Shown here piece by piece: positions 1-8,161 of a stretch of DNA of 64,000 nt (its first letter is position 1; every line of letters begins with the position of its first letter). The notes below the pieces were generated by a model. The model was not told the origin of the DNA and did not search any database. It saw nothing but the letters and a program-made list of their open reading frames with translations. This DNA is from Spirosoma aureum. Its GTDB lineage: Bacteria; Bacteroidota; Bacteroidia; Cytophagales; Spirosomataceae. Location of the stretch: NCBI RefSeq assembly GCF_011604685.1, contig NZ_CP050063.1:6799001-6863000 (forward strand), given 5' to 3'. Position numbers and translations under genes: made by a program.

Positions 1-895
1 CCCGGCTCTGGAGCGTCACAGCATCAACGATGCGTACACCCGTAGCGCGCTTCTGGTTATCATCGTAAATAATTTCGGTAACGACCGAATCGGGACGGAG
101 TGTCAACCGGCCTGTTTTGGCCGCTGGGGGCAATGTACACGACTGCGTACTAAAATAAGCGCCGTAGGGGCAACCCAGCGAACACTTGTTCCGGTACTGA
201 CAGGGCGCACGGCCCACTCCTAATTGGGCCTCACCCGCTTTCGACAAGTTGGCTACCCGTCCGATGGTCATCGTACGACCGGGGAAGTTCTTTTCGATCC
301 GTTTACGAACTTCTTTCTCCACACAATACATCTCCATTGGCGGCAGAAACTCGCTGTCGGGCAGTTGGGGTAAGTTTAGTTTCTCGCCCGAAATTCCGAC
401 GAATTTTTCGACGTATGAATACCAGGGAGCCACATCTTTGTAGCGAATTGGCCAGTCGACGGCGATACCGTCTTTAAGATTAGCTTCAAAATCAATATCA
501 CTTAGCCGATACGACTGCCGCCCCCACATGATCGACTTTCCACCAACAATATTCGGCCGATACCAGTCGAAACGTTTCACTTCTTTGTAAAGCGAATCCG
601 AATCGTTCATCCAGTATTTTTCAGTCATTTCATTATAGGGGTAATCGCGCGCCAGTTTTGGATGCGACTCCTTCTGTGCTTCCGTCAGCCGACCGTTGTA
701 TTTGGTCTGCCACGGGTCTTTCATCGCGTTTTCATAACCGGATACGTGTTCGAGCTGGTGCCCTTTCTCGAGCATCAGTACCCGTAATCCCTTTTCCGTC
801 AGTTCTTTGGAGGCCCAGCCGCCAGATATTCCAGATCCGATCACAATGGCATCGTAACTCTGTTCTTTTATGGAATCAATATTGAGATAAGACAT
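1..895 (-). CDS. GMC-family FAD oxidoreductase, C-terminus cut by window edge
   Basis: The minus-strand frame opens with ATG at 893-895 and stays open to base 1, giving about 298 residues of an enzyme that normally has 550-570. The N-terminus carries the FAD-binding dinucleotide motif GSGISGGWASKEL near residues 20-32, followed by a GGKSIMWGRQSYR segment typical of the glucose-methanol-choline oxidoreductases. A cysteine-rich stretch (CQYRNKCSLGCPYGAY) lies around residue 235, as in the bacterial sugar or polyol dehydrogenase branch of the family. The next gene on the same strand, 99 bases upstream, encodes a gluconate 2-dehydrogenase subunit 3-like protein, the usual small partner of these enzymes. 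Together they suggest a periplasmic sugar or sugar-acid dehydrogenase. The large subunit has no signal peptide of its own and may be exported with the small subunit. The substrate cannot be told from sequence. Confidence 0.9.
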   Translation of the reverse strand, partial: MSYLNIDSIKEQSYDAIVIGSGISGGWASKELTEKGLRVLMLEKGHQLEHVSGYENAMKDPWQTKYNGRLTEAQKESHPKLARDYPYNEMTEKYWMNDSDSLYKEVKRFDWYRPNIVGGKSIMWGRQSYRLSDIDFEANLKDGIAVDWPIRYKDVAPWYSYVEKFVGISGEKLNLPQLPDSEFLPPMEMYCVEKEVRKRIEKNFPGRTMTIGRVANLSKAGEAQLGVGRAPCQYRNKCSLGCPYGAYFSTQSCTLPPAAKTGRLTLRPDSVVTEIIYDDNQKRATGVRIVDAVTLQSR

Positions 896-922
896 ATTTT
901 TTTGATTGAATAGTGAATAATC

Positions 923-938
923 GGGGCCGCCAGTGCGG
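923..938. repeat. Short GC-rich hairpin word, copy 1
   Basis: This stretch (gggccgccagtgcgg) in the gap before the GMC gene differs by two bases from ggtccgccggtgcgg at 61316 and is also close to the copy at 60031. All three are intergenic and can fold as ccgc/gcgg. This copy does not sit inside a longer inverted repeat, unlike the other two, so its membership of the group is tentative. Confidence 0.35.
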
Positions 939-994
939 CAAAATGGATACGGTTCCAGCAGGGAGTCATTTCCAATCTCAATTATTCATTGTAC

Positions 995-1525
995 TTATAG
1001 GGCCCACGTTTTCTGGCCGGGTTTGAGGGGCATACAACCATTGAACTGACCAGGTACGGGCAGGTACTCCAGTGCTTTAGTCGCTCCTATTTCGGATGTA
1101 AAATAGCCGGTCGTCGTTAGTTCCTTCATCCGAAGGAAAAACGGTTTGTCGTCGGTCATGGTCTGCTTTACCATTTCGTTTTTCTGAGGCAGGTCCAGCT
1201 CCGTAAATCCTTTCCCAAACTTGGTTTTGCTACTGGCATCCAGTTTAGCCAGACCGGCATAGAAGCTATCCTGATCTTTCTTGGGATAACAATCGCGCAT
1301 GACACGAACGATGAATTTCTCGGCCCCAGCGGCTTTGGCGCCCGGAGTTGTGGTGGTCGGGATGATCACATCAGCTACTTCAGCCAGCAGGGTTTCCTGT
1401 TCGGCTGTTACAACTACACTAGGGCCAGTGTTGGTGATACGCCCCATTGCCCCCGCCAGTGTGGGTGCCGACAACAAACCTCCCATCATTAGGGCTGCTT
1501 GCTGTATGGCTTCTCTACGTTTCAT
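995..1525 (-). CDS. Gluconate 2-dehydrogenase subunit 3 family protein
   Basis: This 176-residue protein begins MKRREAIQQAALMMGG, a twin-arginine-like export signal, and continues into the domain of small subunits of membrane-bound gluconate/sorbitol dehydrogenases (LLAEVADVIIPTTTTPGAKAAG, with the conserved acidic and proline-rich segment). Members act as chaperone and escort for the FAD subunit, which is encoded directly downstream on the same strand. No cytochrome c subunit is visible in the window; it could lie beyond the left edge. Length and signal match the family. The electron acceptor and substrate remain unknown. Confidence 0.88.
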   Translation of the reverse strand: MKRREAIQQAALMMGGLLSAPTLAGAMGRITNTGPSVVVTAEQETLLAEVADVIIPTTTTPGAKAAGAEKFIVRVMRDCYPKKDQDSFYAGLAKLDASSKTKFGKGFTELDLPQKNEMVKQTMTDDKPFFLRMKELTTTGYFTSEIGATKALEYLPVPGQFNGCMPLKPGQKTWAL

Positions 1526-1790
1526 AGACAGGTAAGTAAAAGTGATTTTAAAGTGAGTTTTTCAGAGGTAAAACGAAAATAGGGTGCTCGAAAACATATG
1601 CCTTTACCCAGCAAATTATCTATATTTTTCAAACACAGAATGGCGTTCACCCGAAAAGCCGAAAAAGAGTTAAATATCCTCATATATTATCGAAAATTGT
1701 TGCGACTTGCAGTCATTACCAGACTGGAGAAACTCTTTAGGCTGTCACGATTCGTTAAACACACTGATCAGCCATGCGGTTGTGTAAGGT

Positions 1791-3389
1791 ATGAGTAGTG
1801 TCGCTTTACTTATTACCCTGTTAGCCATTGTCACTGCACTGGCGGCTCTGGCCGAGCGGGTCCGTATTGCCTCACCTATCGTGTTGGTGCTGGCGGGTAT
1901 TGCCATTGGTCTGATTCCGGGGCTACCATCCATTGTACTCAGACCAGATATTGTTATTCTGGTTTTTCTGCCCCCACTGATCTACTCGGCTGCCTGGAAC
2001 ACATCCTGGGCCGATTTCAAAGCAAACTTCCGGCCTATTATGCTTCTGGCGCTGGGCCTGGTCCTGTTTTCAACGGTGGGCGTTGCCTGGGTTGTGCACA
2101 CGTTCGTTCCGGGTTTTTCGTGGCCATTGGCATTTGTTATGGGAGCAACGGTATCAACCACAGACCCCATTGCCGGGACATCGATCATTAAACAGATGGG
2201 ACTCCCCCGCCGGGTAGTTATTATTCTGGAAGCCGAAAGTCTGGTGAATGACGCGACTGGGCTAATCGTATATCGCTATGCGGTTGCCGCCGTAACTACC
2301 GGGCAGTTTGTCCTGATTGAAGCGGGCGAACAGTTCTTTGTGGTCGTTTTGGGTGGTATACTGATCGGGCTGGCCTTAGCGTGGGTCGTCAAAAGTATTC
2401 ATCAACTAACCGACGATACACCCGTTGTGGAGACAACGTTGACTTTTCTGACGCCGTTTGCGGGCTATCTTATAGCCGAAGAATGGCACGTTTCGGGTGT
2501 ATTGGCTGTACTGTCGGCAGGGTTGTTTCTGACGCTGCGGTCGTCGGAGTTTTTATCCCGTCAGGCCCATTTACAAACCATTAATGTCTGGAACGTTGTC
2601 ACATTCCTGCTAAACAGTATTGTTTTTGTGCTCATGGGATTACAGTTGCGCCGGATCTTATTGACCACCTCTGGCTACTCCCCCAGTAAACTACTTATCT
2701 ACGGTGCCCTGGTCAGTCTGGCCGTGATTTTAAGCCGATTTATCTGGGTTTTTGTAGCGGGTTATCTCCCCCGTTTAGTTGCCAATCGAACAGCTAAACC
2801 CAGCCTTCTTTTCAGCGGAAAGTTAAATACGGTTATTGGCTGGACGGGTATGCGCGGTGTATTATCGCTGGCTACAGCCCTGGCTTTACCCCTGACTCTA
2901 CGAAATGGATCGCCATTTCCCCAACGTGATCTGATCATTTTCTTTACCTACTGCGTCATTTTTTCGACGCTGGTTTTACAGGGCCTGGCCTTACCCTACC
3001 TGATTCGATGGCTGAACATCACGCCTGACCAACGGGCAAAACAGGAAGAAATCAACCTGCGGATTCAACTGGCCAGTATGGCCATTGAACATTTGGAAGC
3101 TAATTATTCGCTTAGTGAAGAGGTGTCCGACGAGGCATTGGCTTTGCTCAAACACAAGTATGAAACGCGTATCGACAGGCTCCGGCTACATCAGAATGGC
3201 CGTCGCACAAACGTCAATGCTTCCGAAGTTCGGGAAACAATGCGTATTCAGCTTGAGATTATTCGGGTCGAGCGTGAGCTAGCCACTCGTTTGCGTCGGG
3301 AGGGGCAAAAGGATGATGAGGTGCTTCGAACTATTTTGTATGAATTAGACCTCGAAGAATCCAGGCTACTCCTGGAGACAATGCGCTAA
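1791..3389 (+). CDS. CPA1-type Na+/H+ antiporter
   Basis: The 532-residue protein has about twelve hydrophobic segments in the first 400 residues and a charged cytosolic tail of about 125 residues. The ion-binding motifs of the CPA1/NhaP-NHE exchangers are present: STTDP near residues 122-126 and AESLVNDATG at 148-157, where the ND pair is expected to carry cation and proton. It also has the conserved TGMRGVLSLA segment near 353-362. It should exchange Na+ (or K+) for protons across the inner membrane and help in pH and sodium homeostasis. It stands alone, convergent with the flavoprotein gene downstream, and its stop codon lies inside a long palindrome. The tail has no recognisable nucleotide-binding domain. 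Confidence 0.93.
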   Translation: MSSVALLITLLAIVTALAALAERVRIASPIVLVLAGIAIGLIPGLPSIVLRPDIVILVFLPPLIYSAAWNTSWADFKANFRPIMLLALGLVLFSTVGVAWVVHTFVPGFSWPLAFVMGATVSTTDPIAGTSIIKQMGLPRRVVIILEAESLVNDATGLIVYRYAVAAVTTGQFVLIEAGEQFFVVVLGGILIGLALAWVVKSIHQLTDDTPVVETTLTFLTPFAGYLIAEEWHVSGVLAVLSAGLFLTLRSSEFLSRQAHLQTINVWNVVTFLLNSIVFVLMGLQLRRILLTTSGYSPSKLLIYGALVSLAVILSRFIWVFVAGYLPRLVANRTAKPSLLFSGKLNTVIGWTGMRGVLSLATALALPLTLRNGSPFPQRDLIIFFTYCVIFSTLVLQGLALPYLIRWLNITPDQRAKQEEINLRIQLASMAIEHLEANYSLSEEVSDEALALLKHKYETRIDRLRLHQNGRRTNVNASEVRETMRIQLEIIRVERELATRLRREGQKDDEVLRTILYELDLEESRLLLETMR

Positions 3390-3469
3390 GAGCGAAACAG
3401 GTCATTTATAGTACTAGGCCATTTAGTCAAGTCATGGCCTAGTACTATAAATGACCTGTTTCGCTCTTA
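3387..3469. terminator. Perfect 36-bp-arm palindrome, bidirectional terminator
   Basis: Bases 3387-3422 and 3434-3469 are perfect reverse complements of 36 bases each, separated by an 11-base loop. The left arm starts with the TAA stop of the antiporter gene and the right arm ends with the reverse-complement TAA stop of the convergent flavoprotein gene. The RNA from either strand would form a very stable hairpin at the end of the message. There is no long T-run next to the stem, so intrinsic termination is inferred from position only. Confidence 0.75.
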
Positions 3470-4813
3470 ACTACCATAAATAGTCGAGTCCAGAAAGGCA
3501 TTCCGAAACTTGCCCTGAGGATCATATTCTTTCACCAGTTTCTTAAAATCGGGGAGTTTTTCGTACCGGGATTGAAGCTTCGAAGCCGAAAGTGTAAACA
3601 GCTTACCCCAGTGTGGTCGTGCTCGAAACGGCTCCAGTTCTTTTTCGATCATCGGCAATACCTTACTCACCGATGCCCAGTCCTGTTTCCAGGTAAAGTG
3701 AATAGCCAGACTTGGCTGTTTGTAAGCCGTACTCATCCAGAAATCATCGGCATCGATGGTTCGTAGTTCCGAAATCATCAGATGAGGGCTGATGTGATCG
3801 CGAAGCCGCTCAACAGCGAGAATGGCCTCAACAGCGTTCTTTCGGGGCACAAAATACTCCGATTGCAGCTCTTTGCCACTGCTGGGAGTAAAGCCCATCT
3901 TGAAGTGGGGTAATCGCTCATACCACGGACCTGCTACGCCCATCTGTTCGGTGCAGTTTTCGGCGGATAGTTCGGCAATTGGGTGAAGGTTTTTAGTCGC
4001 CAGAGTCGCCCCGAAATACGTCGGTTTGGCTGCTTGTTTACTCCCTGCCTCAACGCGCTCTTTTATCCAGACTTCGTTAATTCGTTTCTTCTGCCAATCG
4101 GTAAACAGGCTGACGCTGTAACCACCCGACATGATGGCATCAAAATGTGCTTTCACTTGATCCAGCGGCAGGTTTTCATACACGTACTGACGCATTTTGA
4201 AGGTTGGCTGAAGATTGAGTGTAACCTTAGTGACCACGCCCAGTGCGCCCAGATTAACGACAGCTGCCCGGAACGTATCACCGTCTTTGGCGCGAGATAA
4301 TGTCCGTACTTCGCCATTGGCCGTAACAATTTCCAGTGCTGCCACTGCAGTTGACAGGTTACCATTCTTGACCCCCGAACCGTGGGTAGCCGTTGCACAG
4401 GCTCCCGCAATGGAGATGTGAGGCAGGGAAGCCAGGTTATGCAAGGCGTATCCTTTGCTGTCGAGATAAGGGGCCAGCTGACCATAGCGCATGCTCGCAT
4501 CAACCGTTACGGTATGGGCAGCGGCATTCAGGGACAAAACCTTATCCATTTCCCGAAGCGAAATAAAATTATTGGTACTATCGGCGATTCCGTTGAAGCA
4601 GTGACGCGTACCCAGCACCTTCAGTTTATTGTACTTCTTTACGATTTCCTTAACCTGTTCTATTGACTTGGCCGAATAGAGCCGATCGGTGCTGTAGGTG
4701 TAATTTCCGGCCCAATTTTTCAACTTTTCGCCAGGGACCAAATGCGCCAGCGGAGATATGATTGGAGTTGCCATTAAGGCTGAAGATAGTTTAAGAAAGG
4801 TTCTTTTTTTCAT
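3467..4813 (-). CDS. Exported FAD-linked oxidase, alditol oxidase/sugar-lactone oxidase family
   Basis: The 448-residue product has a FAD-binding PCMH domain followed by the ALO-type cap domain of D-arabinono-lactone, L-gulono-lactone and alditol (xylitol) oxidases. The motif LGTRHCFNGIADST places His71 where alditol oxidases attach FAD covalently, and SIAGACATATHGSG is the second FAD-binding stretch. The first 25 residues (MKKRTFLKLSSALM...) form an export signal resembling a Tat signal with KR in place of RR, while Streptomyces alditol oxidase is cytosolic. It probably oxidises a polyol or aldonolactone in the periplasm with oxygen or another acceptor. It stands alone, divergent from the NTF2-like gene. 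The exact substrate is unknown. Confidence 0.86.
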   Translation of the reverse strand: MKKRTFLKLSSALMATPIISPLAHLVPGEKLKNWAGNYTYSTDRLYSAKSIEQVKEIVKKYNKLKVLGTRHCFNGIADSTNNFISLREMDKVLSLNAAAHTVTVDASMRYGQLAPYLDSKGYALHNLASLPHISIAGACATATHGSGVKNGNLSTAVAALEIVTANGEVRTLSRAKDGDTFRAAVVNLGALGVVTKVTLNLQPTFKMRQYVYENLPLDQVKAHFDAIMSGGYSVSLFTDWQKKRINEVWIKERVEAGSKQAAKPTYFGATLATKNLHPIAELSAENCTEQMGVAGPWYERLPHFKMGFTPSSGKELQSEYFVPRKNAVEAILAVERLRDHISPHLMISELRTIDADDFWMSTAYKQPSLAIHFTWKQDWASVSKVLPMIEKELEPFRARPHWGKLFTLSASKLQSRYEKLPDFKKLVKEYDPQGKFRNAFLDSTIYGS

Positions 4814-4919
4814 GGTTACAGGGTTTCTGCGAAACTAATTGAACAAGTTGAGAATACAGTTGGAACCTGCCGAAAATCATTGATCGCTTACGTACTATTC
4901 GCAAAAGAAACGACAGAAA

Positions 4920-4942
4920 TAGCAATAGTTACACTATTGCTA
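4920..4942. promoter_or_regulatory. 23-bp perfect palindrome in a divergent promoter region, candidate operator
   Basis: The arms tagcaatagt and actattgcta are exact reverse complements around a 3-base spacer. The site lies in the 201-base gap between two divergent genes, 107 bases from one start and 73 from the other. The spacing suits a dimeric regulator binding to both promoters, but no regulator is encoded next to it, so this is inference. Confidence 0.4.
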
Positions 4943-5014
4943 AAAGTGCAAAAAATTAGTTGATTATTACAGTTTAGTTATCTACATTGACCAGTAAATC
5001 AACATTTACCGGCC

Positions 5015-5497
5015 ATGAAAACGTCATTTTTGGTAGTCGCTCTTGTATTGAGCGCTGTTTCGACCAGTCTGGCACAGACCGACAACGAAGCGATCAAGCG
5101 CGTGCTGTTTAATGAGACCGAAGGCTTTTTCAAACGAGATAAAGCAAGATGGGCCAGCGCCTGGGCACATGTGCCTTACGTAAACTTTGCTGCTAATCTG
5201 TACGGAGGAGATTTTATGCTGATCAAGGGCTGGGATAATCTGGAAAAACAATTTTCCACCCAGTTCAAGAGCTCAAAAGTAACGGATAATGTAACGGTGC
5301 AGAATGCCAATTATACCATTCATCAGAACGGCAATATGGCCTTTGTTACCTACGATCAGACTCTTCTGGACAGTCATGGTAAGACAAGTTCGAAAGAGAC
5401 ACGGGTAGTTGAAAAACTCAATGGTCAATGGAAGATCATTAATGTCATTGCACTCACGAACCTGAAAAATTTCGGTTTGGCGCAAAAAACAAAGTAA
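5015..5497 (+). CDS. Secreted NTF2-like (SnoaL/DUF4440-type) protein
   Basis: The 160-residue product has a clear Sec signal peptide ending at SLAQ (residue 21). The mature part reads as a cone-shaped NTF2/ketosteroid-isomerase-like fold: an alpha-helical start (AIKRVLFNETEGFFKRDKAR) followed by strands ending in the typical KETRVVEKLNGQWKIINV segment. Such proteins are small periplasmic binding or isomerase folds, and no catalytic residues point to an activity here. A strong terminator follows the gene, so it is transcribed alone. Function is unknown. Confidence 0.8.
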   Translation: MKTSFLVVALVLSAVSTSLAQTDNEAIKRVLFNETEGFFKRDKARWASAWAHVPYVNFAANLYGGDFMLIKGWDNLEKQFSTQFKSSKVTDNVTVQNANYTIHQNGNMAFVTYDQTLLDSHGKTSSKETRVVEKLNGQWKIINVIALTNLKNFGLAQKTK

Positions 5498-5510
5498 GAA
5501 TCGGAAGTAA

Positions 5511-5550
5511 CAAAAAGCCCACCCGGTTTTGAGACCGGGTGGGCTTTTTG
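5511..5550. terminator. Strong terminator between NTF2-like and thioredoxin genes
   Basis: A 17-bp perfect stem (caaaaagcccacccggt and its complement) encloses a 6-base loop and is flanked by A-run and T-run on opposite sides. It can act as an intrinsic terminator for the plus-strand gene and for the convergent thioredoxin gene. Confidence 0.93.
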
Positions 5551-5568
5551 TTAGGCATGACCTGTCAG

Positions 5569-5877
5569 TTAGCTAAATTGCTTCACTAAACCTTCCAGTG
5601 TATGGAGCGGCTGAACGCCCGACTGCCGCCAGACAATTTTGCCTTCTTTGAATAGGATCATCGTCGGAATACTCCGAATCTGATACTGGTCGGCGGCTTT
5701 CTGCGCCTTATCTACATTGATTTTTACGACCCGGACTTTATCGCCAGCACGGTCGGTGAGTTGCTTCAGTATGGGAGCCTGTTGTTTACAGGGACCACAC
5801 CAGTCGGCGTAGAAATCGACAAGCACGGGCTTATCGCCTTTAATTATATCGTTGAATGATTCTTTAGCCTGATCCAT
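5569..5877 (-). CDS. Thioredoxin
   Basis: The 102-residue protein is the length of a classical cytosolic thioredoxin with no signal peptide. It holds the active-site motif WCGPC at residues 26-30, the buried Asp (VDFYADW), and the cis-proline segment IRSIPTMILFKEG around residues 68-80. It reduces protein disulfides using thioredoxin reductase, which is not in the window. It could serve the class I ribonucleotide reductase at 44.4 kb, but so could other thioredoxins in the genome. It shares a bidirectional terminator with the upstream convergent gene. Confidence 0.95.
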   Translation of the reverse strand: MDQAKESFNDIIKGDKPVLVDFYADWCGPCKQQAPILKQLTDRAGDKVRVVKINVDKAQKAADQYQIRSIPTMILFKEGKIVWRQSGVQPLHTLEGLVKQFS

Positions 5878-6052
5878 CGTTTTATTGCGTTTGTTGTTCT
5901 GATGTGGTTCTTTCGTACATTAAGAACATAACCCAGTTCAGGGCAGTTCACGATAAAAGCCGTAATGAAAAGTAATTGTGTAAATGGTAACCGGGTTAAT
6001 CAAGCCAGTTACCCACTTATCAGTTTACCTCTATAAACTCAGCTTCGTCCTA

Positions 6053-6664
6053 ATGGTTATACGCTTCCTGTTACTCCTACTAACGGGTTTTTTATCGACA
6101 GTGGTCGTTGCCCAAACTCCTTTTACGGAAGAAATCGCGAAACACCGGGAGACGTATAAAAACGACTTTATGGCGTCAAAGGGAAGTCCGCTGAAATCGA
6201 AAGAAGATGTATCGTATCTGCGATTTTACGAGCCCGACTCGACCTTTCGGATCGTAGCAACCATACAGCTAACGCCTAAAGCCGAACCCTTCGAGATGCC
6301 CACGTATAACGGCATGACCAGGCCACACGTCGAATATGGCGTCGTATCGTTTGTGTTGTATGGTAAACCGCAGAAGCTGACTCTTTACCGCAACCTGAAC
6401 CTAATTCGAATGCCCGAATATCGCGACTACCTATTCCTGCCTTTCAAGGATGCTACGTCAGGATTTGCCACCTATGGTGGAGGTCGCTATCTCGACTTTC
6501 GTATGAGCGACATCAAAAACGGGCAGCTGACTATTGACTTCAACAAAGCCTATAACCCTTATTGTGCTTTCAGTGAAGGCTACCCCTGCCCGATTCCACC
6601 CAAAAACAACGTGTTGACAGTGCCTATTGAAGCCGGTGAAAAAACGTACGGAAAAGCCCACTAA
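6053..6664 (+). CDS. DUF1684 family protein, secreted
   Basis: The open frame reaches back to 5984, but the ATG at 6053 begins a proper signal peptide (MVIRFLLLLLTGFLSTVVVAQ) and is chosen as the start, giving 203 residues. The mature protein matches the DUF1684 pattern: a helical start (AKHRETYKNDF), a central barrel, and the signature GGGRYLD followed by NPYCAFSEGYPCPIPP near the end. DUF1684 proteins are common in Bacteroidota and Actinobacteria, and no biochemical function is established. Its stop lies two bases from the stop of the convergent SDR gene, with no terminator hairpin between them. Confidence 0.85.
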   Translation: MVIRFLLLLLTGFLSTVVVAQTPFTEEIAKHRETYKNDFMASKGSPLKSKEDVSYLRFYEPDSTFRIVATIQLTPKAEPFEMPTYNGMTRPHVEYGVVSFVLYGKPQKLTLYRNLNLIRMPEYRDYLFLPFKDATSGFATYGGGRYLDFRMSDIKNGQLTIDFNKAYNPYCAFSEGYPCPIPPKNNVLTVPIEAGEKTYGKAH

Positions 6665-6666
6665 CC

Positions 6667-7452
6667 TCAATACCCCCAGGCCATCAATCCGCCATCGACA
6701 GCAATGATCTGACCGGTGACATAACCGGATGCGGGCATACTTAAAAACGACACGACTGACGCGACCTCTTCCGGTTCACCCACTCGATTCATCGGCGTCC
6801 GCTTCAGAATACCGCCTAATTTCTCGGGATTGGTAAGAACCGGCGAAGCCAAAGGCGTTTTTATATACCAGGGCGCAACCGCGTTAACTCGAATACCATC
6901 GGGAGCCCATTCAACGGCCAGATTACGAGTCAGTTGCAGCATTGCCGCTTTGGTCATGCCATAGAGCGACCCACTGCTGGTATGGGTCAGACCCGATACC
7001 GACGAAACAAAAATGATCTTGCTCTGACCCGAAGAACCATTTTCTGCCACTTTCAGCAGCGGATAACCCGCCTGGCTTAGTTCATAAGCCGAACGCAGGT
7101 TTGTATTCAGAATATAATCATACTCGGTCGGGCTATACTCGGCGGTAGGTTTTCGAATGTTTGTTCCGGCATTGTTGACCAATATATCCAGACGATTCCA
7201 CTTTGTTTGTACAGCTTCGATTACCTGGGCCGCTACGCCAGGCTGGCTTACATCGGCAGCAATCCCTTCGACGGTATGTCCTTGCTGGCGGTATTCGACC
7301 AACTGCTTCTGAAGTAATTCGTTGTTGCGGGCAACGATAAATACGGCGGCTCCAAGATCCAGAAATTGCCGGACAATGGCCTCACCAATTCCTTTGGTTC
7401 CGCCCGTAACTAGGGCACGTTGGCCGCTGAGCGACCAGAGAGGTTGGTTCAT
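6667..7452 (-). CDS. Short-chain dehydrogenase/reductase, tropinone-reductase-like
   Basis: The frame can start at 7482, but the ATG at 7452 ([18 protein letters not shown]) matches the usual SDR start and gives 261 residues. It has the classical cofactor motif TGGTKGIG at residues 16-23, NNAG at 93-96 and the catalytic Ser/Tyr/Lys set with YGMTK at 164-168. The [17 protein letters not shown] stretch and the C-terminal GQIIAVDGG are typical of tropinone-reductase-like classical SDRs. It should oxidise or reduce a small alcohol or ketone with NAD(P)(H). It is a single gene and its natural substrate is unknown. Confidence 0.9.
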   Translation of the reverse strand: MNQPLWSLSGQRALVTGGTKGIGEAIVRQFLDLGAAVFIVARNNELLQKQLVEYRQQGHTVEGIAADVSQPGVAAQVIEAVQTKWNRLDILVNNAGTNIRKPTAEYSPTEYDYILNTNLRSAYELSQAGYPLLKVAENGSSGQSKIIFVSSVSGLTHTSSGSLYGMTKAAMLQLTRNLAVEWAPDGIRVNAVAPWYIKTPLASPVLTNPEKLGGILKRTPMNRVGEPEEVASVVSFLSMPASGYVTGQIIAVDGGLMAWGY

Positions 7453-7502
7453 AAAACGTTTTCTTTTCTGAGTATGCAACAATTTCCATTTTTATCGCTC
7501 TA

Positions 7503-7516
7503 TTAGGTTGACCTAA
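7503..7516. promoter_or_regulatory. 14-bp palindrome upstream of the SDR gene
   Basis: The sequence ttaggttgacctaa is a palindrome with 6-base arms, 51 bases upstream of the chosen SDR start, a position that suits an operator. No regulator can be assigned. Confidence 0.3.
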
Positions 7517-7695
7517 AGAATGGAATGTTGTCTGGCTTTATTTATTCTACAAATATTGAAGTTATCGCCTGTTGACCGTTCATGCTGCAAACTAACAAAT
7601 CGAATGGTATCAATGACTGCACAGCTTAAGCGGATTCCGGTAACCGACCCAAATAGCCGGATAAACCAACCTAGAACAAAATTTATCTGTTCGGC

Positions 7696-7718
7696 TTCGG
7701 ACAATCTGATTGTCCGAA
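7696..7718. promoter_or_regulatory. 23-bp palindrome upstream of padR
   Basis: Arms ttcggacaat and attgtccgaa are perfect complements around ctg, 105 bases before the PadR start. PadR proteins bind dyad operators and often repress their own gene, so autoregulation is a reasonable guess. The classical PadR half-site (ATGT...ACAT) is not matched. Confidence 0.4.
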
Positions 7719-7822
7719 ATCGTACAGTTCGGTCCATGAAAACCAGCCTATCTAGCTCCAGATGCCGATTTGATGTTTTGGCAAGGCATTTGTTCTACAA
7801 AAATTGATTATATCTCTTTCTT

Positions 7823-8161
7823 ATGAGACGATCTTATTTAGGTGAGTTTGAAGAAGTTGTTTTACTGACTGTTGCTGTACTCGGCGAAGGCGCTTACGGT
7901 GTAGCGATTACCGACGAGCTGGACCGGCAGACCGGGCGCTCGGTAAGCATCAGTGCCGTTCATGCAGCCTTGCACCGGCTGGAAGAAAAAGGCATGCTAT
8001 CCTCGCGAATGGGCGATGCAACGGCAGAACGCGGTGGCCGACGCAAGCGTCTGTTCACAGTTACGGTACTGGGCAGCCGGACCCTGCACGACATACGGGC
8101 AACGCGCGATCAGTTGTGGAGTTCCATTGCCCCAAATGCTTTACCAGCTATCAGTATATGA
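7823..8161 (+). CDS. PadR family transcriptional regulator
   Basis: This 112-residue protein is a winged-helix PadR regulator of the short type. The start (GEFEEVVLLTVAVLGEGAYGVAITDEL) is the conserved first helix, and the recognition part reads SISAVHAALHRLEEKGMLSS, followed by the wing with RGGRRKRLFTVT. PadR proteins usually repress a neighbouring transporter gene until a ligand binds. Here the stop overlaps the start of the first permease gene as ATGA, so the regulator and at least the first permease are translationally coupled. It is the only regulator of the four-permease array in this window. Confidence 0.93.
   Translation: MRRSYLGEFEEVVLLTVAVLGEGAYGVAITDELDRQTGRSVSISAVHAALHRLEEKGMLSSRMGDATAERGGRRKRLFTVTVLGSRTLHDIRATRDQLWSSIAPNALPAISI

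Larger units (their letters stand above)
7453..7822. other. Intergenic region with two palindromes, no gene seen
   Basis: This 370-base divergent gap separates the SDR from the PadR gene. The open frames in it have no family features and unlikely composition. It holds a 14-base palindrome at 7503-7516 and a 23-base palindrome at 7696-7718, listed separately. Confidence 0.6.

Noticed and set aside
7513..7807. Frames on both strands between the SDR and PadR genes
   Set aside because: They have no family features, unlikely composition and contain palindromes suited to regulation.
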